DNA from: Photorhabdus bodei
Lineage (GTDB): Bacteria > Pseudomonadota > Gammaproteobacteria > Enterobacterales > Enterobacteriaceae
Direction: 5' to 3'
Length of the DNA: 36,802 nt
Assembly: GCF_003287735.1 (NCBI RefSeq)
Contig: NZ_NSCM01000046.1
Span: forward strand, 1-36,802
Part shown: in pieces, positions 1 through 8,349 of the stretch
How positions within the stretch are numbered: the stretch's first letter is position 1
Layout of the letters: every line of letters begins with the position of its first letter
Made by a program: the position numbers and the translations under genes
The notes under the pieces: model-generated
Database searches by the model: none
Told to the model about the DNA's origin: nothing
What the model saw: only the letters and a program-made list of their open reading frames with translations

Positions 1-376
1 GACAATGCCAATACAAAGCTGGAATCTAACGCTGTCGCAACTCTATATTTACTTTGAAGGACGTTTGGATAATGTGATAACGTTATAACCGCTCAATTAA
101 CGTGACACAGAATTCTGAACGCCCTCATTCCATAGTGACTGCCTGTTCCAATAGGGCTATTATTTGCCCTTCTTTGCCATAAAGAGCGAACCCGGACAGT
201 GCTCAGACAAAAGCACGAGCTTTTGAACGCACTTTAGTGCGGCCCGTAGGGCGAGCGAAGCGAGTCATCCTCACGTACTACGTGTACGTTCCGGTTTTTC
301 CGCGCTGTCCGTGTTCACGGTTCATTGATAAGAATAGTTTGCAACGAGCAACAATTACGCCTATTGAGATTGGCAC
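1..376. other. Non-coding region downstream of bax
   Basis: No convincing gene. Short open stretches at the extreme left (for example one ending in a TGA at about 55-57) could be the tail of a gene outside the window but are too short to identify. Positions 188-316 hold a strongly structured element listed separately. The rest shows nothing I can name. Confidence 0.5.
188..316. repeat. 129-nt multi-hairpin intergenic element
   Basis: The ends form a 15-bp outer stem: 188-202 (GAACCCGGACAGTGC) pairs with 302-316 (GCGCTGTCCGTGTTC) with one mismatch and one G:T pair. Inside are four perfect small hairpins: CAAAAGC/GCTTTTG (208-225), CGCAC/GTGCG (228-241), GCCC/GGGC (242-252) and CACGTA/TACGTG (272-284). 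It is GC-richer than its surroundings. This looks like a mobile repeat of MITE type or a structured RNA; I cannot assign a named family. Confidence 0.6.
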
Positions 377-1165
377 TTAGTCGTAATCGTTTTTAGCTAA
401 CTTCTGCGCCTGAGTAATAAGCCCTTTATTGCTGTTAAATACTTTGTGTAGGTAGTTGTTGTAAGTCGAACCCAATTGTGAATATCCTTCAAGATTATCA
501 ATCAATTTGCTGGTATTTAGTGATTTCTGAAGGCTTCTCTGCTTGGCGCGTGAAGCACGTAATGATTCATAAGCGTTATGGGTGTTCATATTTCTCATAT
601 AGGCTTTGACCGAATCATTGATAGTCGGATAGGCGGAATAACCTTTTATCTTACCTTGGGTTTTCTTACAGTTATTACCGCAACGCATACCAAATAAGTT
701 GTTATTCTGTTGTGCAAGCTTAGATGTTCCCCAACCAGATTCTGTTGCGGCCTGAGTGGCAACAAAATGGGTTGGGATGATGTCAACACGACTTAGTAGC
801 TTGTTCCAGTTAACTTTTTTAGGCGAGCTGCTACAGCTCACGTTGTAGTTTTTACAAATTTGTTGCAGGCGCTTGATGTCCTGTATAGACCAATGCTTGG
901 CATTTTGGTGTTCCAGTAGCCATTTCCGTTCCTGCATAATTCGTTGATTGTGTTGATCAATCACAGGGACAACAACATTTAAAAACGCTTTCTTACGTAG
1001 GGTGCCCGAAGGGTATTTTCGCAAATCTGGCAAATTGCTTTGCATGCCATTGTGAGAATACTCTATGCTTTTAGCTGTGCTAGTTGAAGCATGACTAAAA
1101 GCGGAAAACAATAGTGAGATAAAGAAAGCGAAGATGGCAGTTGTCCTCGTCGTTTGAGAGGGCAT
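377..1165 (-). CDS. bax: Bax-like glucosaminidase
   Basis: A 262-residue exported protein similar in length and layout to E. coli Bax (about 274 aa), in the mannosyl-glycoprotein endo-beta-N-acetylglucosaminidase family (glucosaminidase domain, peptidoglycan hydrolase fold). The N-terminus is a signal peptide with hydrophobic core IFAFFISLLFSAF ending near SHA (residues 24-26). The domain core is visible as FVATQAATESGWGTSKLAQ, with the likely catalytic Glu in ATESGWG, followed by NNNLFGMRCG and the conserved GYSAYPTINDSVKAYMRN segment. An AGGA ribosome site 7 nt before the ATG supports this start. It probably trims peptidoglycan in the periplasm. It stands alone, with long non-coding gaps on both sides. 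The family is clear; the physiological role of Bax is not well established. Confidence 0.88.
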   Translation of the reverse strand: MPSQTTRTTAIFAFFISLLFSAFSHASTSTAKSIEYSHNGMQSNLPDLRKYPSGTLRKKAFLNVVVPVIDQHNQRIMQERKWLLEHQNAKHWSIQDIKRLQQICKNYNVSCSSSPKKVNWNKLLSRVDIIPTHFVATQAATESGWGTSKLAQQNNNLFGMRCGNNCKKTQGKIKGYSAYPTINDSVKAYMRNMNTHNAYESLRASRAKQRSLQKSLNTSKLIDNLEGYSQLGSTYNNYLHKVFNSNKGLITQAQKLAKNDYD

Positions 1166-2433
1166 TGCTTTTCCTCGTTTGCTCTGAATAAAAAACAGGC
1201 TGATGTTAGCAAAATAAATCCAGCATAGCCAGAGTTATTAGTGATTCATAAATATATTTTCTGTAATGAAAATTATTATTTTGCTAATTTGTTTTGTGGT
1301 TTTTTATTAATTTATATATGGTTATGTGCTGTTTGTGTACAAAATATTGCCTGTCTAGGTTGAATTATTCATCAGATATGATCATGATTTTTGAGTTAAT
1401 TTTGTGCCTGTAAGTCGCTATATCAAAAGAAAAGTGATTTGTAAACCAGCTAGTATAATATCGGAAGTGATTGAACTTAGTTTTATATAGTACTGTTAAT
1501 TATAGTACTGCCAATCGTAAGAACACCGCAGCGAGTAATAAACTAATTGATATTAATATTGCCGTTATAAGAATAAGTATCATTTTCATAAAAAGGTAAC
1601 CCGTTACCGATATGGTCTCTTTCCTCTATGAGTTAAAACTAAGTCGTATCTGTCAGGCTTGAGCTAATTTCATAATAGAGTCATTGTTATTGGTACGGTG
1701 CAGGATATTCGATATGGTTCTAAATGTTAAGTTAAAATAAGTAACAATGTGTTACAAATATTTATTCCGAGTGATATTGTAATAATATAATAATGGAGGT
1801 GTATATAAGAATAAAAAAAATTTAATAATTTATTTGTTGATAATATAAATATTTATCTTTCTATTTTTATATTAAAAGTGTTTTTGGAGAATTAAAGTTA
1901 TATTGTTCTTGTGCTCGGTTAAATTATTTATCACATTTTTATATTACGTGTAATTATATTTACTCCTAAGGTTTTTATTTCCGATCAATTTATATGTCAT
2001 TGATTTTAATTGTTTTTTTGATTTCTAATCAATATAAGTTGAATGTTTTTATATGTTTTGTTTTTCTGTTTATGTGTTTTTTTTGTATTTTTTTATCCTT
2101 AAGATATATTTTTGTTGCTGATTGGTTGTTATTTTTATTTATTGTTTAATAAGATTTGGAAATATTATCTTGATATTGTTTTTTTTAATTTCATTGATAA
2201 GTGCAAGTATGTTTTTTCTATTTTTCATAGAATTACACTATTTTATTGATAAATTAAGCGAGTTTGAATGATTACTTAATGTTAGGATTATCATTGTGTT
2301 ACATCAATTCAGGGTAGGTTATAAATGTAAATGAATTTTTCGATAGAAACACTTTATTACAAATTATTACTTATTGAAACATAAAATTTTAATTCGAATG
2401 AGGGAAATAAGAGACATCTCCTTTGCCTCTTGA
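1166..2433. other. Long AT-rich non-coding gap
   Basis: About 1.27 kb between bax and the end of the fimbrial operon, both on the minus strand. It is very T-rich on the plus strand and full of stops in every frame. The first 150 bases beside bax presumably hold its promoter. I see no gene, RNA gene, clear terminator or long repeat in the rest. It could be decayed DNA or an H-NS-silenced AT-rich spacer. Confidence 0.5.
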
Positions 2434-3540
2434 TTAATTGTATTCAAAGTTCAGTACAGAAGTTGCTTTCAGTTCCCCTGCTATGATGTTTTGGGGATCA
2501 TAAACGTGGTAGTAAGCATTAAGGTCGATGGTAAAGTGTTTATCGATGACATTACCGGAGTTTTTGCTGAATAGCAGTGTTGCACCGTGGGATGAGGATT
2601 GCGAAGCACTGAAAGTTATCGGCGTTGAATCACTTGTCTGAGAAACACGGATACCAACACCTTTAGCGGCACCTGCTTTGCTGTCAATTAAAGTTCGATT
2701 GTCATTTGGTAGCAGATGATTACTGCTCAGGTAAGCTTTAACTGAGCGTGAAGTTTTACCGTTTTGGAGATATTTGCATTCAAAGTTAAGGGTAAAAGGT
2801 GTTTCTCCTTTATCTGTTCCGTTAAGCAATCTAATGCGGTTGACTTTTGGTAGATTCACTGTCAATCCCGCATTTAAGAAGTGACAAGTTGTATCTCTGT
2901 GATTAAAAATCATTGTGATGGGTTGATAATAGATATCTTCAGAATGTGTCGGCCACTCCCAGGTAAGAATAAAGGTCAGGAAATCGGTAGCGAAACGGAG
3001 AATGGCATCAAGGAGTCCTAAGTTGGTGGTATCCATCGCAATTACAGCAGTTTTTAATGTTGCGGAATTGCCGGAAAAGACGTGAATATTACTACCACCG
3101 GGTCTGCCACTCAGTAGCTTTACATTAAGTGTAAATTGGGCTTGCAATTTGCTGGCAGGGTATGTGTCGTTACTGTTTCCCAGATTAATACTGTTGCCAG
3201 GAGAAAGATTCGTGATAGTCACTTCGGCATAATCTTTGCCACCATTGAATCCTAAAACAACTTTGTTTTTAGTAAAAGGCGAACCGTTAGCGACAGAGTT
3301 TTGTTTCCATAGTGAATTTCTTGTGCATGTAAAATAGCCAGAATATTGGGTGTTGAGTATCCAGGTTGCATTACTGTTCAGAGTGAGATGATCTGTCATA
3401 TCAACCAGGATTGCCGGTGCCGGTATTGCATATTTGGGTTGGCAATCTGCATAGGCTATGCTACTGCTCAGACTGATTATGGCCGCCAGGTACAATGGTT
3501 TAAGATACAATGGTTTAAGATACAATGGCTTAAGTTTCAT
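2434..3540 (-). CDS. Fimbrial tip adhesin / minor subunit
   Basis: Last gene of the chaperone-usher operon, about 368 residues from the chosen start. That start is the second Met of the open frame: GGGAG lies 7 nt before it, and it falls 11 nt after the usher stop. The signal peptide is unusual, containing three tandem LKPLY pentapeptides (DNA repeat at 3491-3535) before the hydrophobic core AAIISLSSSIAYA; the mature protein starts at DCQPKY. The N-terminal half is probably a receptor-binding domain. The C-terminal part (from about residue 215) looks like a pilin domain, with paired Cys (DTTCHF and FECKYL), a run of alternating hydrophobics and the terminal LNFEYN expected for donor-strand exchange. 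The two-domain form and position fit a FimH/MrpH-type tip adhesin, but the ligand cannot be told from sequence. Confidence 0.75.
   Translation of the reverse strand: MKLKPLYLKPLYLKPLYLAAIISLSSSIAYADCQPKYAIPAPAILVDMTDHLTLNSNATWILNTQYSGYFTCTRNSLWKQNSVANGSPFTKNKVVLGFNGGKDYAEVTITNLSPGNSINLGNSNDTYPASKLQAQFTLNVKLLSGRPGGSNIHVFSGNSATLKTAVIAMDTTNLGLLDAILRFATDFLTFILTWEWPTHSEDIYYQPITMIFNHRDTTCHFLNAGLTVNLPKVNRIRLLNGTDKGETPFTLNFECKYLQNGKTSRSVKAYLSSNHLLPNDNRTLIDSKAGAAKGVGIRVSQTSDSTPITFSASQSSSHGATLLFSKNSGNVIDKHFTIDLNAYYHVYDPQNIIAGELKATSVLNFEYN
3491..3535. repeat. Three tandem 15-bp repeats in adhesin signal peptide
   Basis: Copies of TACAATGGTTTAAGA at 3491-3505 and 3506-3520 are identical; the third (3521-3535, TACAATGGCTTAAGT) differs at two bases. 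Read on the minus strand each encodes LKPLY. The unit is a multiple of three, so copy-number change would lengthen or shorten the signal peptide n-region without shifting frame. Confidence 0.95.
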
Positions 3541-3551
3541 TATCTTCTCCC

Positions 3552-6023
3552 TTAACGGCAAATATTGGCGGTTGAGCCCATTTCAGGCTGTGGATTATTT
3601 ATTATGCAGCTCTTTTCGCCTAGTTGACCGATGTGGACATAAATTTGCTGTGGTAATTTTTCTACACGTAGGAAAACCATACTACCCTGACCAACGTATC
3701 CTAAGCTGTTACCTTCTGAATCGACAATTTCAGTACCGAAAGGTAAAGGTTTACCATCAGCCTGAGCGGCGTAGAAGATAAAAGTCTTCCGCTGGTCTGT
3801 TTTAAATCCGATATGGGTAATCGCACCGGAATATGGCGCAACATCTCTGATGTTACCGATAAGTTCAGCCGCATCTTCTGGCACTTCACTGGTATCTAGC
3901 ATGATGGCATTTTTACGATAAGGAGAAAGATAAGGTATCAGCAACTTACCGCTGTTGTTTGTCACCATGCTTTTATCACCATTCACAGAAGCGTTTGCTG
4001 TGCCCGGTGCGTCAATGATGGCGAAAGTTTCCCCAACTTGATTAGCAGCCAGAATTCCGCTTCGATAAGCAACTAAACTGCCGGTTGCGCCAAGCCCCAT
4101 TTGGCGGTACTCCTTGGACTGGCTATAAGAACTACTCAATGTGGAAACGGATGTTTTGTAGGTCAAATTTGCACTGGTTGTTGTCGAACCATTTTTCTGA
4201 TCTGAAATGTTGAAGTGGTAATTTAAACGGTTGTTTGGGCCTGCGCTGCCGCTTAATCCTAAGTTACTGTTGTCATAGTGACTTTCATTGATTGAGACAT
4301 TATTGGTCAAATAGGCAGGGTAACCAAACAACTCAAAAGGAACAGACAGCATCAGATAGTAGCGCTGTTCCTCTTTACTTTCTGTTTCATTGATATTGTA
4401 TCGGACACGGCTTGCTGTCAGGGAATAATTGATTTTCCCCAGACTGTTGGAATACCCCATTTGATATTCTCTACTTTTATTCTGGGTTCCCCAGTAATCA
4501 CGGAATGTTCCCGAAAGAAAAAGTGAACCTGCACGACTACCAAGATTCTGGTTCAAATTGATATTAAAGGTATTTTTTTGATGAGAATAGTATTGTTGGT
4601 TATATCCGTTGCTTATCCAGTCATGCAGATCAATCGCATCGATTAGGGTGAGATAATTTTTAGTTGAATAACGATAAGCCGCCAGCGAAAAATTTGTTTT
4701 TGTTTGTGGGATATAGCGGCTATAAGCTAATTTGTAGCTTTGGCCTTTCATGGTTGGGCTATTAAATTTGGCGCTGGACTGCGAAACGTCAATTGATACA
4801 GCGCCAATGGGTAGATTAAAACCACTACCTAACAGTAGTGAGTAATAATCTTTACTGATAATGGTGCCTGTATAACCGGTCAGGACATTATTAAAACCAT
4901 ATTGGTAGCTGGCTTGAAAAAAGTTTGGTTTATAACGACTGTTGGCAATATGTGTTTTACCTGCACTGATATCATATTTGCCGAGACCTTCTTTCATCAT
5001 ATTAGGAACGGATGAAAAGGGGACGGTAAAACTGTTAGTACGTCCGTCTGCTTCCGTCACTTCAACTAGCAAATCACCACCTGAACCTGTTGGTAAAATA
5101 GCATCAATAGCAAACGGCCCGGGTGGTACATTACCTTGATAAATAACAATATTATTTTGGATGATTTTTACCAGAGCGTTAGTCCGCGCAACTCCCCGGA
5201 CGATAGGGGAAAACCCTTGCCAGGCATCGGGGTACATGCGCATATCTGTTTTCAAATTGATACCTCGGAAGCGGAAAGAGTCGAATAAATCGCTTGATGT
5301 ATAGCTATCACCAATGCGAAATTCTGAATTAATTGATGAAATTCCTCGTTGCAGATAACGGGTATTGTTACTCCATTTATCACCATTTGAACGTGTATAG
5401 TGATAAGAGGATTGATCACGTAATTGCCAGCCAAATAGATTCAAACCGCTATTAAGTGACACGTAAGCATTATCTTCATTTTCACGGTCGCGGTTTTGTT
5501 TATTCCTATTTTGAGTATGGTAATAGTTGGCATTGTAGGACAGCATAGCTCCGGGGATACCTCTGTCCCAGAACGCAGGATCGATATAGCCTTTTAGCTC
5601 GTTTTTGATATATGCCTGCGGGACGACCAGATGCAGGCTGAGTTTAGGAACATCGAGATTAGCGGTTCCTTCATGTATTATTTTAGTAAGAAGAATTTCA
5701 TCTTTGGATAAATTTGATTCTGGTAATTGGTTTTTATCAATTTTTATACCTAACCTAGGAAGATCTTCATTGAGTAAGTAAATATCTTTGCCATCGTTCT
5801 GGATATTAATATCAAATCTTCCTTTCCAGTCATTATTCAGATATATGTCAATACCGTAACGGCCAGCGGGTAGCTCTGAAGTGGTATAAAATCGGGATAA
5901 ATCCGCTTTTGCAGATTCACCAACCAGAAAATCAGTATTAAATGTTTTGGCATAGCATAAACAATCTGTATACAGAAGGGTACCTATTATCAGAGCTAAC
6001 GGACTAATTTTTTGTCTTATCAT
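3552..6023 (-). CDS. Fimbrial outer-membrane usher
   Basis: An 823-residue PapC/FimD-family usher, of normal length, which forms the outer-membrane pore and orders chaperone-subunit complexes during pilus assembly. After a signal peptide ending near YAK, the N-terminal chaperone-binding domain begins with FNTDFLVG (about residues 27-170). The barrel and plug follow (about 190-700), with typical GWQLRDQSSYHYT, the conserved SDLFDSFRFRGINL and the PGPFAIDAILPTGSGGDLLVEV plug region. The C-terminal domain holds GSMVFLR near 790 and ends in paired cysteines (SCIINN and NICR). It lies 25 nt after the chaperone gene and 11 nt before the adhesin gene, so it is co-transcribed. No damage is visible. 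Confidence 0.95.
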   Translation of the reverse strand: MIRQKISPLALIIGTLLYTDCLCYAKTFNTDFLVGESAKADLSRFYTTSELPAGRYGIDIYLNNDWKGRFDINIQNDGKDIYLLNEDLPRLGIKIDKNQLPESNLSKDEILLTKIIHEGTANLDVPKLSLHLVVPQAYIKNELKGYIDPAFWDRGIPGAMLSYNANYYHTQNRNKQNRDRENEDNAYVSLNSGLNLFGWQLRDQSSYHYTRSNGDKWSNNTRYLQRGISSINSEFRIGDSYTSSDLFDSFRFRGINLKTDMRMYPDAWQGFSPIVRGVARTNALVKIIQNNIVIYQGNVPPGPFAIDAILPTGSGGDLLVEVTEADGRTNSFTVPFSSVPNMMKEGLGKYDISAGKTHIANSRYKPNFFQASYQYGFNNVLTGYTGTIISKDYYSLLLGSGFNLPIGAVSIDVSQSSAKFNSPTMKGQSYKLAYSRYIPQTKTNFSLAAYRYSTKNYLTLIDAIDLHDWISNGYNQQYYSHQKNTFNINLNQNLGSRAGSLFLSGTFRDYWGTQNKSREYQMGYSNSLGKINYSLTASRVRYNINETESKEEQRYYLMLSVPFELFGYPAYLTNNVSINESHYDNSNLGLSGSAGPNNRLNYHFNISDQKNGSTTTSANLTYKTSVSTLSSSYSQSKEYRQMGLGATGSLVAYRSGILAANQVGETFAIIDAPGTANASVNGDKSMVTNNSGKLLIPYLSPYRKNAIMLDTSEVPEDAAELIGNIRDVAPYSGAITHIGFKTDQRKTFIFYAAQADGKPLPFGTEIVDSEGNSLGYVGQGSMVFLRVEKLPQQIYVHIGQLGEKSCIINNPQPEMGSTANICR

Positions 6024-6048
6024 GTTCTATGCTATGCCAGTAATATCA

Positions 6049-6747
6049 CTATTGAAGTGGTAAAGTTAATTTATTTATAGCACCAAAATCATCAACAATA
6101 GCCAGAGTTAATTTGTCTCCAACTTTTACTTTTTCATTGGTACTGAATGAATGAGAAGAGAACGGTTTTATAATTGTTCCTTCATTTAGTAAGTTAGGTT
6201 GAGTGTCAGAAGATTTAAGGCCGATGATATTCATGAAATAGGGTGATGAATTCTCCAATTTTAGTTGGCTACCCTCACGTTTTAATCCAATATGTTGTTG
6301 GATCTGTTTCGGTAAGATAGAAAGCTTGTCTGGCCGATAGAAAAATTTGATCCGGGTACGAATAGCAATCTGCATAACGTTTTTATCGCCAATGTTTTCT
6401 GCTATGGGTGGAATATCCAGAACATTTAAATAGAACAGCGATTCACGATCCGTGGGTAGATTACTGCTGATGTATTTAATTCTTAATTGTTGCCCGTTAT
6501 TACCATCAATTTTGACGACTGGGGGAGTGAGCAAAAAGGGGACTTTAGCTGTTTCAGGTGTTGAATTAGGATCGCCATCATCTATCCAGGATTGTACCAG
6601 GGAGGGTTGATCCCCTGCATTTAATAATTGAACTGATACCTCTTTATTACTGGCTGGATAAATAACACGTGTTGTGTTAATAACGATGTTGGCATGAGCA
6701 GATAGAGTTGTTATCCCTAATAATATAGTTAAAAATAATTTCTTCAT
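6049..6747 (-). CDS. Periplasmic fimbrial chaperone (PapD-like)
   Basis: A 232-residue PapD/FimC-type chaperone with two immunoglobulin-like domains, which holds pilin subunits in the periplasm until they reach the usher. Signal peptide: residues 1-19 (ends SAHA). The subunit-anchoring residues are present: Arg27 in NTTRVIYP (Arg8 of mature PapD) and Lys134 in RIKFFYRP (Lys112 of PapD). The G1 donor strand and the chaperone signature around SLFYLNVLDIPP (103-114) are conserved. It lies between pilin and usher, as usual. The ribosome site is weak, and translation may depend on mRNA passing the hairpin and ERIC copy upstream. Confidence 0.95.
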   Translation of the reverse strand: MKKLFLTILLGITTLSAHANIVINTTRVIYPASNKEVSVQLLNAGDQPSLVQSWIDDGDPNSTPETAKVPFLLTPPVVKIDGNNGQQLRIKYISSNLPTDRESLFYLNVLDIPPIAENIGDKNVMQIAIRTRIKFFYRPDKLSILPKQIQQHIGLKREGSQLKLENSSPYFMNIIGLKSSDTQPNLLNEGTIIKPFSSHSFSTNEKVKVGDKLTLAIVDDFGAINKLTLPLQ

Positions 6748-6771
6748 AACGTTATTTTTGCCAAATTAAAT

Positions 6772-6795
6772 AAGCCTATTTATCTAAATAGGCTT
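6772..6795 (-). terminator. Intra-operon hairpin between pilin and chaperone
   Basis: AAGCCTATTT (6772-6781) and AAATAGGCTT (6786-6795) form a perfect 10-bp stem with a 4-nt loop. On the minus strand the stem is followed by ATTTAATTT. The U-tract is imperfect, so partial termination or mRNA 3'-end protection is likelier than a full stop. Either would give more pilin than assembly proteins. Confidence 0.55.
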
Positions 6796-6807
6796 TATTT
6801 ATTGTAG

Positions 6808-6934
6808 TATACCCGTCATCTTTCAAGTTACCTCTTTGTTGGCTGCACTCACTCACCCCGGTCACATAGTTATCTATGCTCCCGGGGATTCGCTCCCTTG
6901 CCGCCGCGATGCATCTTGAAATCCATAGGGTATA
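6808..6934. repeat. ERIC element (full length, 127 bp)
   Basis: Begins TATACCC and ends GGGTATA as a long imperfect palindrome. It contains the ERIC core (GCTCCCGGGGATTC and CACCCCGGTCACATAG on this strand). It lies inside the fimbrial operon, between pilin and chaperone genes, so it would be transcribed into a long hairpin. Confidence 0.92.
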
Positions 6935-6939
6935 AATCA

Positions 6940-7521
6940 TTATAAATAAGTAACGTGATAAGTAACCATCGTTACTACTTTACCTGGATCAGCAGCATCA
7001 GTGCCTACTTTGTAGTATTTCGCATAGAAATCGACAATTTCAGGTGTTGCCTCTGAGCCTTTGATTCCTGTATCAAACGCTTTATTCAGCATAATAGGGT
7101 TATTTTCTTCGGTGTGTTTAACAATAGCGATACCTACGTTTTTCGGCTTACCATTTGCATTGAGTTCTTGGTTAACCAGGTACTTAGCATCGTTAGAAAT
7201 AGTATGTGATGATGAGAACTGGATTTTCAACATAGAGGTTGCTGGATCAAAACCAACGGCTTTGGACTGGCAGTTAGAAAATTCTAGTGAAAATGCTTTC
7301 TTACCATAATCAATTAAGCCTTCTTTTTGTCCGGCTTGAGTGACTGAGATAGGTTCCAATATAATCGATAGATTAGCTGAAGCACCACCGTTAATAGTAC
7401 AAGTGGCATCAGTGACTGCACCAGAGAAATGTAATATACCGCCAGCGGCATCATTGGCTGCAACAGCAGAACCTGTAGCAAAAATAAGCGCGGCGGTGGT
7501 TGATAACACTAGTTTATTCAT
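6940..7521 (-). CDS. Major fimbrial subunit (type 1 pilin family)
   Basis: A 193-residue fimbrillin, first gene of the operon. The signal peptide ends near SAVAA (residues 18-22). The mature protein has the pilin hallmark disulfide: Cys41 in VTDATCTING and Cys84 in EFSNCQSK. It ends VVTMVTYHVTYL, with the alternating hydrophobics and penultimate Tyr expected of a chaperone-usher subunit. The N-terminal extension (about 23-36) would act as the donor strand. An AGGAG-type site (CTCCTGGAGAGG on the coding strand) precedes the ATG. Its promoter must lie in the AT-rich gap at 7522-8349. No recombinase or clear invertible element is present in the window. Confidence 0.93.
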   Translation of the reverse strand: MNKLVLSTTAALIFATGSAVAANDAAGGILHFSGAVTDATCTINGGASANLSIILEPISVTQAGQKEGLIDYGKKAFSLEFSNCQSKAVGFDPATSMLKIQFSSSHTISNDAKYLVNQELNANGKPKNVGIAIVKHTEENNPIMLNKAFDTGIKGSEATPEIVDFYAKYYKVGTDAADPGKVVTMVTYHVTYL

Positions 7522-8349
7522 TTTTCCTCTCCAGGAGTAGGGACATCTTAATTGACTTTATCAGGGGTGAAGATAGGGGCCCTGAATCCCCAAATACATC
7601 AGAAAAATTAAAAAACAATATGAGTGTTTATCTATTAAATTTATTTAATGTTGTAAATTTAAAATAAAAATCAATATATCATATAGTTGAAAATAGTTTA
7701 GTAACTTGAGTTTTGGTTGAATAAATCTAATTGTTGATAATGTAAGTTCTTATTTTATCTACTTAGATAAAGCTGATATTGTTTATACATATTTATAACT
7801 TGGAAATGTATATTATAGACGATTAAACCTATTTAAGAAGGGATTTTTGTTATTTGAGTTAAATTAAGAGTGAAAGTCTAATTTTTCGATAAAAATAAGT
7901 GCAATACACAGGTTAAGAGTATAATTAAGAATTATGTTCTTGTTTTTGTGATCTTTTTGAGATTTTATTTCTTTTTTGGTTGTTGAGCTAGTTAATATTT
8001 TTATGATTTTTTGATTTGTTTTTTAGATGTTATGTAATATTAATTATTTTATATCAGTTGTTTATTGGTTTTTTATCTTTGTAAATATTTCAATACGGTT
8101 TTTTTATCCTGTGAAATAATGCCTTATTGATGTAGGGTTTCTCTTTATGGCTTAATTTAAGTATGGTCGGCATAGTTTGGTTTTATTATGAATGATGTTG
8201 AGTTTATATTATGATGTAACATTATGGGAATAGTGAATTATAATTGATGATATTACAATGGGATTATTGTTTGAGAAATAGTAATCTAAAGTTTCTCATA
8301 TATTTTAACTCATAATGTTATATTTATTTTTTCATGGAAAATATATGAA
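7522..8349. other. AT-rich gap; fimbrial promoter region
   Basis: About 830 bp with no credible gene. It separates the fimbrial operon from the 3' end of the outer-membrane trio. A short inverted repeat TCAGGG...CCCTGA lies at about 7561-7585, close to the pilin start. The AT bias would suit H-NS control. I see no long inverted repeats of an invertible promoter switch. Confidence 0.45.

Noticed and set aside
1..57. Possible tail of an upstream gene
   Set aside because: Two frames are open to nearby stops and neither can be identified from so few codons.
7522..8349. Invertible fimbrial promoter, as in the Photorhabdus mad locus
   Set aside because: No pair of long inverted repeats and no recombinase gene nearby.
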